64,000 nucleotides of DNA. Origin: Pseudomonas sp. Seg1. Its GTDB lineage: Bacteria > Pseudomonadota > Gammaproteobacteria > Pseudomonadales > Pseudomonadaceae. The notes beneath the pieces were generated by a model, which saw nothing but the letters and a program-made list of their open reading frames with translations, had not been told where the DNA came from and ran no database searches. Positions 8,768 to 16,565 of this stretch are shown here, piece by piece (position 1 is the first letter of the stretch; the number at the start of each line of letters is the position of its first letter). The DNA is taken from contig NZ_AP021903.1 of NCBI RefSeq assembly GCF_018326005.1, positions 4,577,001 to 4,641,000 on the forward strand, given 5' to 3'. Position numbers and translations under genes: made by a program.

Positions 8768-9290
8768 AAGGCGTCGCCTGTTTCAAATGCGGCACGAAAT
8801 TGCACGGGCGGTGGCGTGCGTCCAGTTGCTCTCCAAGAATCCCATCCCAACCGGTGCGCACGGCGTTGGTCGAGCCGGGCAAACAGCAAACCAGCGTGCC
8901 ATTGGCCAAACCGGCCAGCGCACGGGATTGCACAGTCGAAGTACCGATATCGGCCACCGAAATCTGCCGGAACAACTCGCCAAACCCATCCACTTGCTTG
9001 TCGAGCAGACAGGCCACCGCTTCCGGCGTGCTGTCGCGACCGGTGAACCCGGTGCCACCGGTGATCAGCACAACCTGCACGACATCGTCGGCTATCCAGT
9101 TGGCGACTTGCGCACGAATTTTGTAGAGATCATCTTTGAGCAGTACCCGCGCCGCCAGATGGTGGCCGGCGGCCGCCAAGCGGTCGACGAAGACCTGGCC
9201 TGAGGTATCGGTTTCCAGGGTTCGGGTATCACTGACAGTCAGCACCGCAATATTCAGCGGCACGAAAGGTACATCAGCCTTGGCTTTCAT
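8751..9290 (-). CDS. moaB: Molybdenum cofactor biosynthesis protein MoaB
   Basis: This 179-aa protein of the MoaB/Mog fold carries the signature LITGGTGFTGRDSTPEA and the downstream CLPGSTNAVRTGWD. Members adenylylate molybdopterin before metal insertion by MoeA, or act as a related binding protein in bacteria with Mog. It overlaps moeA by 17 bp and is divergent from mobA with about 80 bp between starts. All three belong to the Moco pathway, so the intervening 80 bp probably holds both promoters. Confidence 0.9.
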   Translation of the reverse strand: MKAKADVPFVPLNIAVLTVSDTRTLETDTSGQVFVDRLAAAGHHLAARVLLKDDLYKIRAQVANWIADDVVQVVLITGGTGFTGRDSTPEAVACLLDKQVDGFGELFRQISVADIGTSTVQSRALAGLANGTLVCCLPGSTNAVRTGWDGILGEQLDARHRPCNFVPHLKQATPCESRG

Positions 9291-9370
9291 AGGCTCGTCC
9301 AGTTGTAGGAGAAACAGCCCGGTGTTATATCACAGCGCCCCATTTTTTCGCCGCCCCTCAGGAGAGTGCC

Positions 9371-9973
9371 ATGACCTTGAATACGCAATTGCCGCCCTGC
9401 TCCATTCTGCTTTTGGCAGGCGGACGCGGCCAACGCATGGGCGGTCAGGACAAAGGTCTGGTGGAATGGCAGGGCGAACCGCTGATTGCACATTTACAGC
9501 GCAAGGCGCGCCCTCTGACCGATGATTTGATCATCTCGTGCAATCGCAATCGAGAGCGTTACGCGCCGTACGCCGATCAGTTGGTAGTGGATGACCAGGA
9601 CGATTTTCCAGGGCCGTTGGCCGGCATTCGTGCAGGCCTGAAAGCCGCTCGCCATGGGCATCTGCTGGTATTGCCCTGCGACGTCCCGCGAATCGACGGC
9701 GCACTGCTGCAGGACATGCGTGAAGCCGCCCGACAGAATCCTGAAAAACCTTTAATGTTGCGTCATGACGGGCATTGGGAACCTCTGTTGTGCGTGATTC
9801 CGGTCGCCCTGCTTGCGGCATTCGAAGACGCCTGGAACGCCGGTGAGCGCAGCCCCGGACGGATCATGCGCAACCTCGGCGCCACGGCACTGCAATGTCC
9901 CGACAATGACCCGCGACTGGCCAACCTCAACACCCCCGAACTGTTAAATTCGCATAACACTGTGTCAGACTGA
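9371..9973 (+). CDS. mobA: Molybdenum cofactor guanylyltransferase MobA
   Basis: The 200-aa protein attaches GMP to molybdopterin, forming the bis-MGD cofactor used by the DMSO-reductase family. The nucleotide-binding motif [18 protein letters not shown] near the N-terminus and the metal-binding aspartate in [11 protein letters not shown] are present, and the length is typical. AGGAG precedes the ATG. The presence of MobA implies bis-MGD enzymes such as nitrate reductase or formate dehydrogenase elsewhere in the genome. Confidence 0.92.
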   Translation: MTLNTQLPPCSILLLAGGRGQRMGGQDKGLVEWQGEPLIAHLQRKARPLTDDLIISCNRNRERYAPYADQLVVDDQDDFPGPLAGIRAGLKAARHGHLLVLPCDVPRIDGALLQDMREAARQNPEKPLMLRHDGHWEPLLCVIPVALLAAFEDAWNAGERSPGRIMRNLGATALQCPDNDPRLANLNTPELLNSHNTVSD

Positions 9974-10051
9974 CACCATTCAAGGAACTCTCACGCCTTG
10001 TATACGTCTCAAGCTCAGTAACCAAAAGAATTCCCATTCGGAGACACACTC

Positions 10052-10273
10052 ATGACTCAACGGACCCTCGCCACTTTCATGCTCGCACTGGGCCTGGCTA
10101 CCCTCGCTGGTTGCTCCTCGCCAACAGTGATCACCTTGAATGATGGTCGCGAAATCCAGGCCGTCGACACCCCGAAATACGATGACGATTCGGGCTTCTA
10201 CGAGTTCAAACAGCTGGACGGCAAAGAAACTCGCATCAACAAGGATCAGGTTCGTACCGTTAAAGAGCTGTAA
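10052..10273 (+). CDS. YgdI/YgdR-family small lipoprotein
   Basis: The 73-aa precursor has a lipoprotein signal peptide with lipobox LAGC and lipidated C21, followed by a compact beta domain (TVITLNDGREIQAVDTPKYDDDSGFYEF) characteristic of YgdI/YgdR proteins. The mature chain is only about 53 residues. Serine follows the Cys, so outer-membrane sorting is expected. Function is unknown. AGACAC lies upstream of the ATG, and an intrinsic terminator follows the stop. Confidence 0.85.
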   Translation: MTQRTLATFMLALGLATLAGCSSPTVITLNDGREIQAVDTPKYDDDSGFYEFKQLDGKETRINKDQVRTVKEL

Positions 10274-10297
10274 GCTCTGGGTCGACGCCAGATACAG

Positions 10298-10325
10298 AAA
10301 AGCCCGCATTCATGCGGGCTTTTTC
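10298..10325. terminator. Intrinsic terminator
   Basis: AAAAGCCCGCA and TGCGGGCTTTT form a 7-bp GC stem with A/T flanks. It follows the lipoprotein gene and can also serve the convergent pseudouridine synthase gene. Confidence 0.85.
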
Positions 10326-10350
10326 ATGGGCATTCGAAAAGGCTGCAATG

Positions 10351-11241
10351 TCACCACTGCAAGGTGATGCGGCTTTCGAATTCGCGCGCCTCGCCGGTGA
10401 CCGGGTCGATAAAACGCAGTCCCTGTGCGAGCAGTTTCAGCGGATTGGCGTAATCATCCTCGACGTCTTTCAGCGCATCCGGATAAAACGGATCGTTGCA
10501 GATACTCGCCCCCAACGCAGTCATATGGACACGCAGTTGATGCTTCTTGCCGGTCACCGGATAGAGGCCATAGCGCCAGAGATCGCCGTTCTTCTCTCGA
10601 ACCTCCACGGCCGTTTCGGTGTTGCTGACACCCGGGCCTTCCTGCATGCGGAAAAACGGCTCGCCATCGACCAGACGACTTTTGTGCACCAGGGGGAATT
10701 CCAGCCCAGGCAATGCCGGGGCAATCGCTTCATAGCGCTTGTCGATCTGCCGCGTCGGAAACAGCGACTGATAGGCGGAACGGGTTTGCGGATTGGCCGA
10801 GAAAATCACCAGCCCCGCCGTATGCCGGTCAATTCGATGCAGGGGCACCAGATGGGGATTGTCGAGGCGTCGGATCAGTCTGCGCAGCAAGGTCTGCTCG
10901 ACATATTCGCCGGCCGGCGTCACCGGCAGGAAATGCGGTTTGTCCGCCACCACCAGATGCTCATCGGCATAGAGGATCGACTCGACCACCGGAATCGGTT
11001 TTTCATCCGGCACTTCACGAAAATAGTGAATCCGCAGACCTTCCTTGTAGGCCAGGTCCAGCGCAATCGGCTGCCCCTGACCATCCAGCACACGGCCCCG
11101 AGCGATTCGGTCCAGCCATTGTTCGCGGCCAATGGCACTGAAATGCTCGCACAGGCAGTCGAGTACGGTCAGCCAAGGCCCCGGCGGCAGATAAAGCGTA
11201 CTGGCCTGACTCTGTGCAGCAGAAAATGTTGATATGGACAT
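10351..11241 (-). CDS. RluA-family pseudouridine synthase
   Basis: The 296-aa enzyme converts uridine to pseudouridine in a structured RNA. The catalytic motif LHRIDRHTAGLVIFS contains the nucleophilic aspartate, and the downstream YPVTGKKHQLRVHM matches the RluA clade. An N-terminal segment (GREQWLDRIARGRVL) resembles an S4-like RNA-binding part, although weakly. The subgroup resembles a Pseudomonas/Xanthomonas type of unassigned RNA target. I chose ATG 11241; ATG 11274 is possible and neither has a good ribosome site. Confidence 0.82.
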   Translation of the reverse strand: MSISTFSAAQSQASTLYLPPGPWLTVLDCLCEHFSAIGREQWLDRIARGRVLDGQGQPIALDLAYKEGLRIHYFREVPDEKPIPVVESILYADEHLVVADKPHFLPVTPAGEYVEQTLLRRLIRRLDNPHLVPLHRIDRHTAGLVIFSANPQTRSAYQSLFPTRQIDKRYEAIAPALPGLEFPLVHKSRLVDGEPFFRMQEGPGVSNTETAVEVREKNGDLWRYGLYPVTGKKHQLRVHMTALGASICNDPFYPDALKDVEDDYANPLKLLAQGLRFIDPVTGEAREFESRITLQW

Positions 11242-11305
11242 ACGGAAATTCGAACCCTCAAGGCAGGCCGGCATTATCCAACACTGCCGGGAACGAACCT
11301 AGTCT

Positions 11306-11623
11306 TCAGGCAGGAATCGATTTGAGCGCCGCCGCTTCAGTGAATTCCTTGAGCCAGCGCAAGACGTCGACAGCCTCCCAGCGGCCCGGGTCATACAAGG
11401 CGTAAAGCAGCCCCTGATAACCGACCACATCCAGTTGCCGGTGATAGCCGGCGCGCTGAAACAAGGCTTCGATCTCGGCAAAGCAGGTGTTGAAATGCAG
11501 TTTGTTGAATGGCGTCTTGCCTTCCGTGACCAGCCCGTCCAGGCGCAGTTCGAGAACGGCCTCGCGCACCACGTCAACCGACATCCGGTTCACGCTGTTC
11601 TTCAACTGTTCGACATTGACCAC
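11306..11623 (-). CDS. Small protein of unknown function under a LexA box
   Basis: I do not recognise this 105-aa protein. It is acidic and mixed alpha/beta in appearance, without signal peptide or membrane span; MSVDVVREAVLELRLDGLV suggests a helical start, and PFNKLHFNTCFAEIEALFQRAGY carries the single Cys. The GTG start at 11623 has AGAGGG seven bases upstream. A near-perfect LexA operator sits 21 bp before the start, so the gene is very likely part of the SOS response to DNA damage. It lies 64 bp upstream of the pseudouridine synthase gene on the same strand, and read-through is possible. Confidence 0.7.
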   Translation of the reverse strand: MVNVEQLKNSVNRMSVDVVREAVLELRLDGLVTEGKTPFNKLHFNTCFAEIEALFQRAGYHRQLDVVGYQGLLYALYDPGRWEAVDVLRWLKEFTEAAALKSIPA

Positions 11624-11644
11624 GGTTCATCCCTCTGACCCAAT

Positions 11645-11664
11645 TACTGTATGAACATACAGTA
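11645..11664. promoter_or_regulatory. LexA (SOS) operator
   Basis: The 20-base site TACTGTATGAACATACAGTA fits the gamma-proteobacterial consensus CTGT-N8-ACAG exactly and is palindromic except at the centre. It lies 21 bp upstream of the GTG start of the minus-strand small gene, where it would overlap the core promoter. Confidence 0.88.
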
Positions 11665-11734
11665 ACCGAATAAACCGCAAAGTGCCAAGGGATGGATTGG
11701 CAGTGGCGACCAGCGGAATGAGGCAGAAATCGCA

Positions 11735-11971
11735 TCAACCAAGAAATGCTACAACCTGATCGGCACTGAACGGCCAACCCAGTTCCGCCCCGGTATCGAC
11801 TCGACGCAGGACTGGAATCCGCAGGCTGTAAGCCTCGTACCAGGACTCGTCATCAGCGATATCCACCAGCTCGACGAGCAAGCCGCGCTCGACGAACTCC
11901 ATCAGCATGGCTTCCGCGACTTCACACAGATGACACCCCAAAGTACCGAACAACTGACATTCAGGCAGCAT
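11735..11971 (-). CDS. Glutaredoxin-like protein (DUF836)
   Basis: This 78-aa thioredoxin-fold protein has the redox motif C13-H-L-C16 (FGTLGCHLCEVAEA) and the cis-proline segment LRIPVL. It belongs to the short glutaredoxin-like DUF836 group (YbbN/Grx-like proteins of about 80 residues) that are often unassigned. It would act as a cytoplasmic thiol-disulfide protein. It is upstream of the SOS-controlled small gene on the same strand, but the LexA operator lies between them, so the small gene has its own promoter. Confidence 0.78.
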   Translation of the reverse strand: MLPECQLFGTLGCHLCEVAEAMLMEFVERGLLVELVDIADDESWYEAYSLRIPVLRRVDTGAELGWPFSADQVVAFLG

Positions 11972-12179
11972 GATTGCTCGACCAAAAAAATAGTGCGCCT
12001 ATTCTAGGCCGCTGCAGAAAACCCGTCGAGCCAGCGCCGCCAAAAGGCTGCAGCGCATTTGTGGCGTCTCACTTGCAAAACCCTGACGCAAATCAGTCCG
12101 GTCAAATACCAATTACGCGATGCTCCCCGACTTTTTGCCTCTACGCTTGAGAAGCCAGAGCCTGACATCGGAGTGTCTA

Positions 12180-13892
12180 GTGTTTGCCAACCTGTTGATC
12201 ATCCTCGCCTCGTCCCTCGTGGTGATTGCCCTGTTCCGTCGCCTGCGACTGCCACCGGTATTGGGTTACCTGTGCGTGGGATTGCTGGTCGGGCCAAGTG
12301 CATTCGATTGGGTCAACGAGAGTGAACATCTGCCCGATGTGGCTGAACTGGGCGTGGTGTTCCTGCTGTTTTCGCTGGGTCTGGAGTTTTCCCTGTCGAA
12401 AATGATTGCGCTGCGCCAGGTGGTGTTTCGCCTGGGCAGTCAGCAGGTGATGATCACAGCGGTGCTGTTGGGTCTGCTGTTGATGCTGCTGGGGATGCCG
12501 ATGACGCCCGCTCTTTTGCTCGGTGCCGGACTGTCGTTGTCGTCCACGGCGATCGTCACCAAAGAGTTGGGCAGCCTCGGTGAGGTGTTCAGCAGCCACG
12601 GCCAGAATGCCGTCGGCGTTTTGCTGTTCCAGGACGTGGTTGCGGTACTGCTGCTGACCCTGGTGCCGGTGTTCGCCGGAAGCAGTGATCAGGCCTGGTA
12701 CTGGGCACTGCCACTGACCCTGGCGAAAACCGTGGTGCTGTTTGTCGGGCTGCTGCTCGCCAGTCGCTGGCTGTTGCCTCGGCTGTTCCATGAAGTCGCC
12801 GCCTCGCGCTCGGCAGAACTGTTTGTGCTATTGGCGCTGGTGATTGTGCTGCTGACCGCATGGCTCACCCACCTGCTCGGCTTGTCCCCTGCACTGGGCG
12901 CATTTCTCGCCGGCATGCTGCTTGGCGAAAGCCATTACCGGCATCAGATCGAAGCTGATATCCGGCCCTTCCGCGACATTCTGCTCGGGGTGTTTTTTGT
13001 CAGCATCGGCATGCTGATCGACCTGCAATTGTTCGTCAGTCACAGCCTCTTGATCCTCGGCCTCACCCTCGGTCTGATGGTGATAAAGGGCATCGTGGTG
13101 GCGCTGCTGGTAAAGTGGCGCGGCAGTGACAGTGAAACGGCATGGCGCAGCGGTCTGGCCTTGGCTCAGGGTGGCGAATTCTGTTTTGCGCTGATGGCGC
13201 AGATGCAGCAAAACAATCTGATGCCTGCCGAGTTGGGCGCTCTGTTGCTCGCGGCGACATTCTGCTCGATGCTGCTGACGCCGCTATTACTGCGCGCGGC
13301 GCCACGCATTGCTTTGGCCCTGCACCGCAAGCCCAATCAGGAAGCACAGATCGAGGAGATCAGCGCGCTGAATGCCGACCTCGACAAGCATGTGGTGATT
13401 TGCGGATACGGGCGCGTCGGCCAATCCATCGGGCGCTTCATGCGTAACGCGAAGCAGCCTTATATCGCCCTGGACAACGACCCGGTGCGAGTACAGGAAG
13501 CAGCCGCCGGGGAAAGTGACGTGCATTACGGCGATTCTTCACGCGCCGATCTGCTCACCGCCGTCGGCCTGTTACGCGCACGTTTGCTGGTGATCGCCGT
13601 GGACCAGAGCGACATCGCCTTGCGCATCCTCAAGGAAGCCCGCCGCCTCAATGCGCATGTGCCGATCCTGGTGCGCACCCGCGACGACAGCCAATGGGCC
13701 GAACTGAAAGCCGCCGGCGCCACCGAAGTGGTGCCGGAGCTGTTGGAGTCGAGTCTGATGCTCGCCTCGCACGCGCTGATCATGCTCGGTCTGCCGGCGC
13801 ATCAAGTGCAGGAGAAAGTCGATCAGGTGCGCATCGATCGCTATCGTCTGCTGCACGGTTTTTATCCGGGGGCCGACGATGAGGAAACCTAA
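12180..13892 (+). CDS. KefB/KefC-type monovalent cation:proton antiporter (CPA2)
   Basis: The 570-aa inner-membrane protein has a Na+/H+-exchanger domain with about 12 hydrophobic helices (residues 1-390) including FLLFSLGLEFS and LSLSSTAIVTKE, then a cytosolic TrkA-N/RCK domain (about 405-520) with the nucleotide-binding ICGYGRVGQSIGRF and acidic LDNDP. Such proteins exchange K+ or Na+ for protons and are gated by nucleotide or glutathione adducts. I chose the GTG at 12180, which has GGAG six bases upstream. ATG 12120 would add a non-hydrophobic 20-residue leader. Convergent with the ammonium transporter gene (4-bp overlap). Confidence 0.86.
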   Translation: MFANLLIILASSLVVIALFRRLRLPPVLGYLCVGLLVGPSAFDWVNESEHLPDVAELGVVFLLFSLGLEFSLSKMIALRQVVFRLGSQQVMITAVLLGLLLMLLGMPMTPALLLGAGLSLSSTAIVTKELGSLGEVFSSHGQNAVGVLLFQDVVAVLLLTLVPVFAGSSDQAWYWALPLTLAKTVVLFVGLLLASRWLLPRLFHEVAASRSAELFVLLALVIVLLTAWLTHLLGLSPALGAFLAGMLLGESHYRHQIEADIRPFRDILLGVFFVSIGMLIDLQLFVSHSLLILGLTLGLMVIKGIVVALLVKWRGSDSETAWRSGLALAQGGEFCFALMAQMQQNNLMPAELGALLLAATFCSMLLTPLLLRAAPRIALALHRKPNQEAQIEEISALNADLDKHVVICGYGRVGQSIGRFMRNAKQPYIALDNDPVRVQEAAAGESDVHYGDSSRADLLTAVGLLRARLLVIAVDQSDIALRILKEARRLNAHVPILVRTRDDSQWAELKAAGATEVVPELLESSLMLASHALIMLGLPAHQVQEKVDQVRIDRYRLLHGFYPGADDEET

Positions 13893-15097
13893 TCCTGACT
13901 CACGGCACCGATCTTGTGCAGCGACAGGTCAGCGCCGTAATACTCTTGTTCCTGACTCAGGCGCAGCCCATGCAGCGCCTTGATCACACCGTAAACCACA
14001 AAGCCACCGATCAGCGCTACCGCGACGCCGAGCGCGGTGCCAATCAACTGGCTGATCAGGCTGACGCCGCCGAGGCCGCCAAGTGCGGTCTTGCCGAAAA
14101 TACCGCAGGCGATCCCGCCCCACACACCGCACAAGCCGTGCAACGGCCACACACCCAATACATCATCGATGCGCCATTTGACCTGCGCCGCGGTGAAGCA
14201 CCAGACAAACATCGCACCGGCAATACCCCCGGTCACCAGAGCGCCAACAGGATGCATCAGATCGGAACCGGCGCAGATCGCCACCAGACCGGCCAAGGGG
14301 CCGTTATGCAGAAACCCCGGGTCGTTGCGCCCGACGATCAACGCCGCCACCGTGCCGCCAACCATCGCCATCAACGAATTGACCGCTACCAGGCCGCTGA
14401 CACCTTGCAAGGTCTGCGCACTCATCACGTTGAAGCCAAACCAGCCGACAATCAGAATCCACGAGCCCAGCGCCAGAAAAGGAATACTCGACGGCGCAAA
14501 GGCCACCAGCCGGCCATCGCGATAACGCCCGTTACGCGGGCCGAGCAACAACACCGCCGCCAGCGCCAGCCAGCCGCCCATGGCGTGTACCACCACGGAG
14601 CCGGCGAAGTCATGGAACGCCGCACCGAACTGCGCCGTCAGCCAGGCTTGCAGGCCGAAGTTGCCGTTCCAGATCATCCCTTCGAAAAACGGATAGATGA
14701 ATGCCACGATCAATGCCGTGGCGCACAATTGCGGAACGAAGCGCGCACGTTCGGCAATGCCGCCGGAAATGATCGCCGGGATGGCTGCGGCAAAAGTCAG
14801 CAGGAAGAAAAACTTCACCAGACTATAGCCATGATCGGCGCTCAGAACGGCCGCCGGCTGCATGAAGGTCACGCCGTAGGAGATCCAGTAGCCTATAAAG
14901 AAATAGGCCAGGGTCGAGACGGCAAAATCGCTGAGGATTTTCGACAACGCGTTGACCTGATTTTTCTGGCGAACCGTGCCGACTTCGAGGAAGGCGAAAC
15001 CGGCGTGCATCGCCAGCACCATCACCGCGCCGATCAAGATGAACAACGTATTGGAGCTGTGAACCAGAGTCTCCACAGCGCTTTGCAGATTTTCCAT
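13889..15097 (-). CDS. Ammonium transporter, Amt family
   Basis: The 402-aa membrane protein has about 11 transmembrane helices and the Amt/Mep/Rh motifs AFLEVGTVRQKN, HDFAGSVVVHAMGG (pore histidine) and WPLHGLCGVWGG (second histidine). It conducts ammonium or ammonia across the inner membrane. No signal peptide is predicted, unlike E. coli AmtB, and the chosen start (ATG 15097, MENLQSAVETL) gives the short cytoplasmic or periplasmic N-terminus of the second Amt subgroup. The PII gene glnK, which normally precedes amtB, is absent here. A sigma-54-like promoter lies 49 bp upstream, fitting nitrogen control. Confidence 0.88.
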   Translation of the reverse strand: MENLQSAVETLVHSSNTLFILIGAVMVLAMHAGFAFLEVGTVRQKNQVNALSKILSDFAVSTLAYFFIGYWISYGVTFMQPAAVLSADHGYSLVKFFFLLTFAAAIPAIISGGIAERARFVPQLCATALIVAFIYPFFEGMIWNGNFGLQAWLTAQFGAAFHDFAGSVVVHAMGGWLALAAVLLLGPRNGRYRDGRLVAFAPSSIPFLALGSWILIVGWFGFNVMSAQTLQGVSGLVAVNSLMAMVGGTVAALIVGRNDPGFLHNGPLAGLVAICAGSDLMHPVGALVTGGIAGAMFVWCFTAAQVKWRIDDVLGVWPLHGLCGVWGGIACGIFGKTALGGLGGVSLISQLIGTALGVAVALIGGFVVYGVIKALHGLRLSQEQEYYGADLSLHKIGAVSQD

Positions 15098-15402
15098 AAA
15101 GAGGCAGACCTGAAAGGTAAAAAAGCACCAAAGCAGTTCATGCGGGCATTTCATGCACCAAGTTGCGACCAAGCAGTCACGGATCCGCAGGTCCGATGAA
15201 CCGCTTTGGCGCACAAGGTCGATGTCCTGACACGAACCGGGATTATTTGAGTTAAGGTTTTGCGGCTTGCACGCCCGGCAACAGCGCACGACTACCGGGC
15301 AACGCACCACGACATAGCAAAAGCTGTACCAGTCATTTGTACTGAACCTTCGCGCAAGGCTCATACTCGAACGCTTCAGACGCCACTTACGGAGATCCAA
15401 AC
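15098..15402. other. Divergent promoter region, amt / yqjD-like
   Basis: This 305-bp gap separates two divergent genes. It holds the candidate sigma-54 promoter for the ammonium transporter and, near 15389-15402, the GGAGATCC ribosome site of the yqjD-like gene. No repeat or RNA gene is apparent. Confidence 0.5.
15146..15161 (-). promoter_or_regulatory. Candidate sigma-54 promoter of the ammonium transporter
   Basis: On the minus strand, TTGGTGCATGAAATGC carries the required GG and GC doublets separated by ten bases (-24/-12 geometry). The -12 element is 49 bp from the ATG, giving a leader of about 37 nt. Match to TTGGCACN5TTGC is partial. Confidence 0.4.
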
Positions 15403-15717
15403 ATGGCCAGCATCAAGGCAAAGACTGCTCAAGACATTCTGATGAACGATTTCCAGACACTGGTTGCCGACACCGAACGGTTGCTCGAACACACCGCCAC
15501 TCTCGCCGGTGATCAGGCGGATGAGCTGCGTGAGCAGATCCACGAAAGCCTGTTGCGGGCACGGGAAACCCTGAAGCTGACCGAAGAAACCGTACGCGAA
15601 CGCGGTCAGGCTGCGGTCACCGCCACCGAAGATTACGTATCGGCCAACCCTTGGCAGTCCGTCGGCATCGCGGCCGGTGTCGGCTTCCTGATTGGCCTGC
15701 TGGCTACTCGGCGCTGA
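15403..15717 (+). CDS. YqjD/ElaB-family (DUF883) ribosome-associated membrane protein
   Basis: The 104-aa protein has a long charged amphipathic helix (residues 10-80) ending in YVSANPWQSVGIAAGVGFLIGLLATRR, the C-terminal tail anchor with PWQ that defines the YqjD/ElaB family. In E. coli these proteins tether ribosomes to the inner membrane in stationary phase. GGAG precedes the ATG. It opens a three-gene operon equivalent to yqjD-yqjE-yqjK. Confidence 0.85.
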   Translation: MASIKAKTAQDILMNDFQTLVADTERLLEHTATLAGDQADELREQIHESLLRARETLKLTEETVRERGQAAVTATEDYVSANPWQSVGIAAGVGFLIGLLATRR

Positions 15718-15719
15718 TC

Positions 15720-16106
15720 ATGTCGATCGGTGAATCCGGCCCGACTGCGGGCACCGCATCCTCCACGCGGCGTCTGGGCGCCGCCGTTCTTGGCTTGCTG
15801 CACAGCCATGTCGAGTTGTTCGGCATCGAGTTGCAAGAGCAGAAAGCACGCACAGTCAGCCTGTTGCTGTTCGCAGGTCTGGCCCTGGTGTTTGCCCTGC
15901 TGTTGCTGGTCGGCTTGTCGACCTTGGTACTGATCGTGTTCTGGGACACCTATCGCCTGCCCGCGATCATTGGCCTGTGCGTGTTCTATACCCTGGCGGC
16001 GGCCTTCTGCGGCTTGCGTTTGAAGGCTGCGGTTTTCGATGAATCCTCGCCCTTCCATGGCACTCTGGAAGAATTGGCCAATGATCGGGAGCGCTTGCTG
16101 CCATGA
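15720..16106 (+). CDS. YqjE-like phage-holin-family membrane protein
   Basis: The 128-aa protein has a soluble N-terminus with an amphipathic helix (LLHSHVELFGIELQEQKART) and two adjacent membrane helices (about 50-75 and 85-108), the layout of the YqjE / phage holin family (PF07332). No lytic role is implied; partners are the YqjD-like tail-anchored protein two bases upstream and the next gene, which overlaps by four bases. Its ribosome site would lie inside the yqjD-like coding end. Confidence 0.82.
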   Translation: MSIGESGPTAGTASSTRRLGAAVLGLLHSHVELFGIELQEQKARTVSLLLFAGLALVFALLLLVGLSTLVLIVFWDTYRLPAIIGLCVFYTLAAAFCGLRLKAAVFDESSPFHGTLEELANDRERLLP

Positions 16107-16441
16107 GCCTGCCTGAACTTCCACACAACAGCTCGCGCCGGGAAATGAGCAAGGCGCTGATTCGTCTGCGCATGGAAATGCATCGGCAGGAAATTCGTCA
16201 TGAAGCCGGGCAAGTGCTGCAACCCCTGCAGCGCATGCGCGGCATGACGCAAAACCTGCAAGGTGGTTTCGGCATCAAACACGCCCCGTTGTGGGGAGTG
16301 GCCGCTGTCACGCTGCTGGGTTTTATCACCGGTAAGGGCGCGAAAAGTGGCGGTGTCGGTGGCCTGACGCGGTTGGTTCGTCTCGGCACCAGCCTCGGGC
16401 CGCTGATCAGATTGGTCATGCTGAGTTCGGGCAAGCGCTGA
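16103..16441 (+). CDS. YqjK-like small membrane-associated protein
   Basis: The 112-aa product has a basic helical N-terminus (SKALIRLRMEMHRQEIRHE) and a hydrophobic span (LWGVAAVTLLGFITGKG) followed by a second moderately hydrophobic Gly-rich region. Sequence identity to YqjK is not obvious, but position as third gene of the YqjD/E operon with an ATGA overlap supports the assignment. The function of the family is unknown. Confidence 0.65.
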   Translation: MSLPELPHNSSRREMSKALIRLRMEMHRQEIRHEAGQVLQPLQRMRGMTQNLQGGFGIKHAPLWGVAAVTLLGFITGKGAKSGGVGGLTRLVRLGTSLGPLIRLVMLSSGKR

Positions 16442-16475
16442 CCTGACGCATCTGGCTACATTCTTGCAATGACGG

Positions 16476-16510
16476 CGGGATGAACCTCTTTATCCAGAGG
16501 TTCAATCCCG
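16476..16510. terminator. Imperfect hairpin after the yqjDEK-like operon
   Basis: CGGGATGAACCTCT pairs with AGAGGTTCAATCCCG (one bulged A, loop TTATCC). There is no T tract, so it may protect the 3' end or act with Rho. Confidence 0.5.
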
Positions 16511-16565
16511 TGCGCCTACCCGGTCGACGGGGTTCAGTCAGAACAAGAACGACTAAGGAGGCCCC

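Noticed and set aside
13916..15199. 427-codon open frame antisense to the ammonium transporter
   Set aside because: Composition is Arg/Gln/His-rich, typical of antisense frames; the minus strand holds an intact Amt protein.
15720..16106. Phage holin, hence prophage remnant
   Set aside because: The holin-family name comes from membrane topology. The gene sits in a YqjD/YqjE/YqjK-type operon with no other phage gene nearby.
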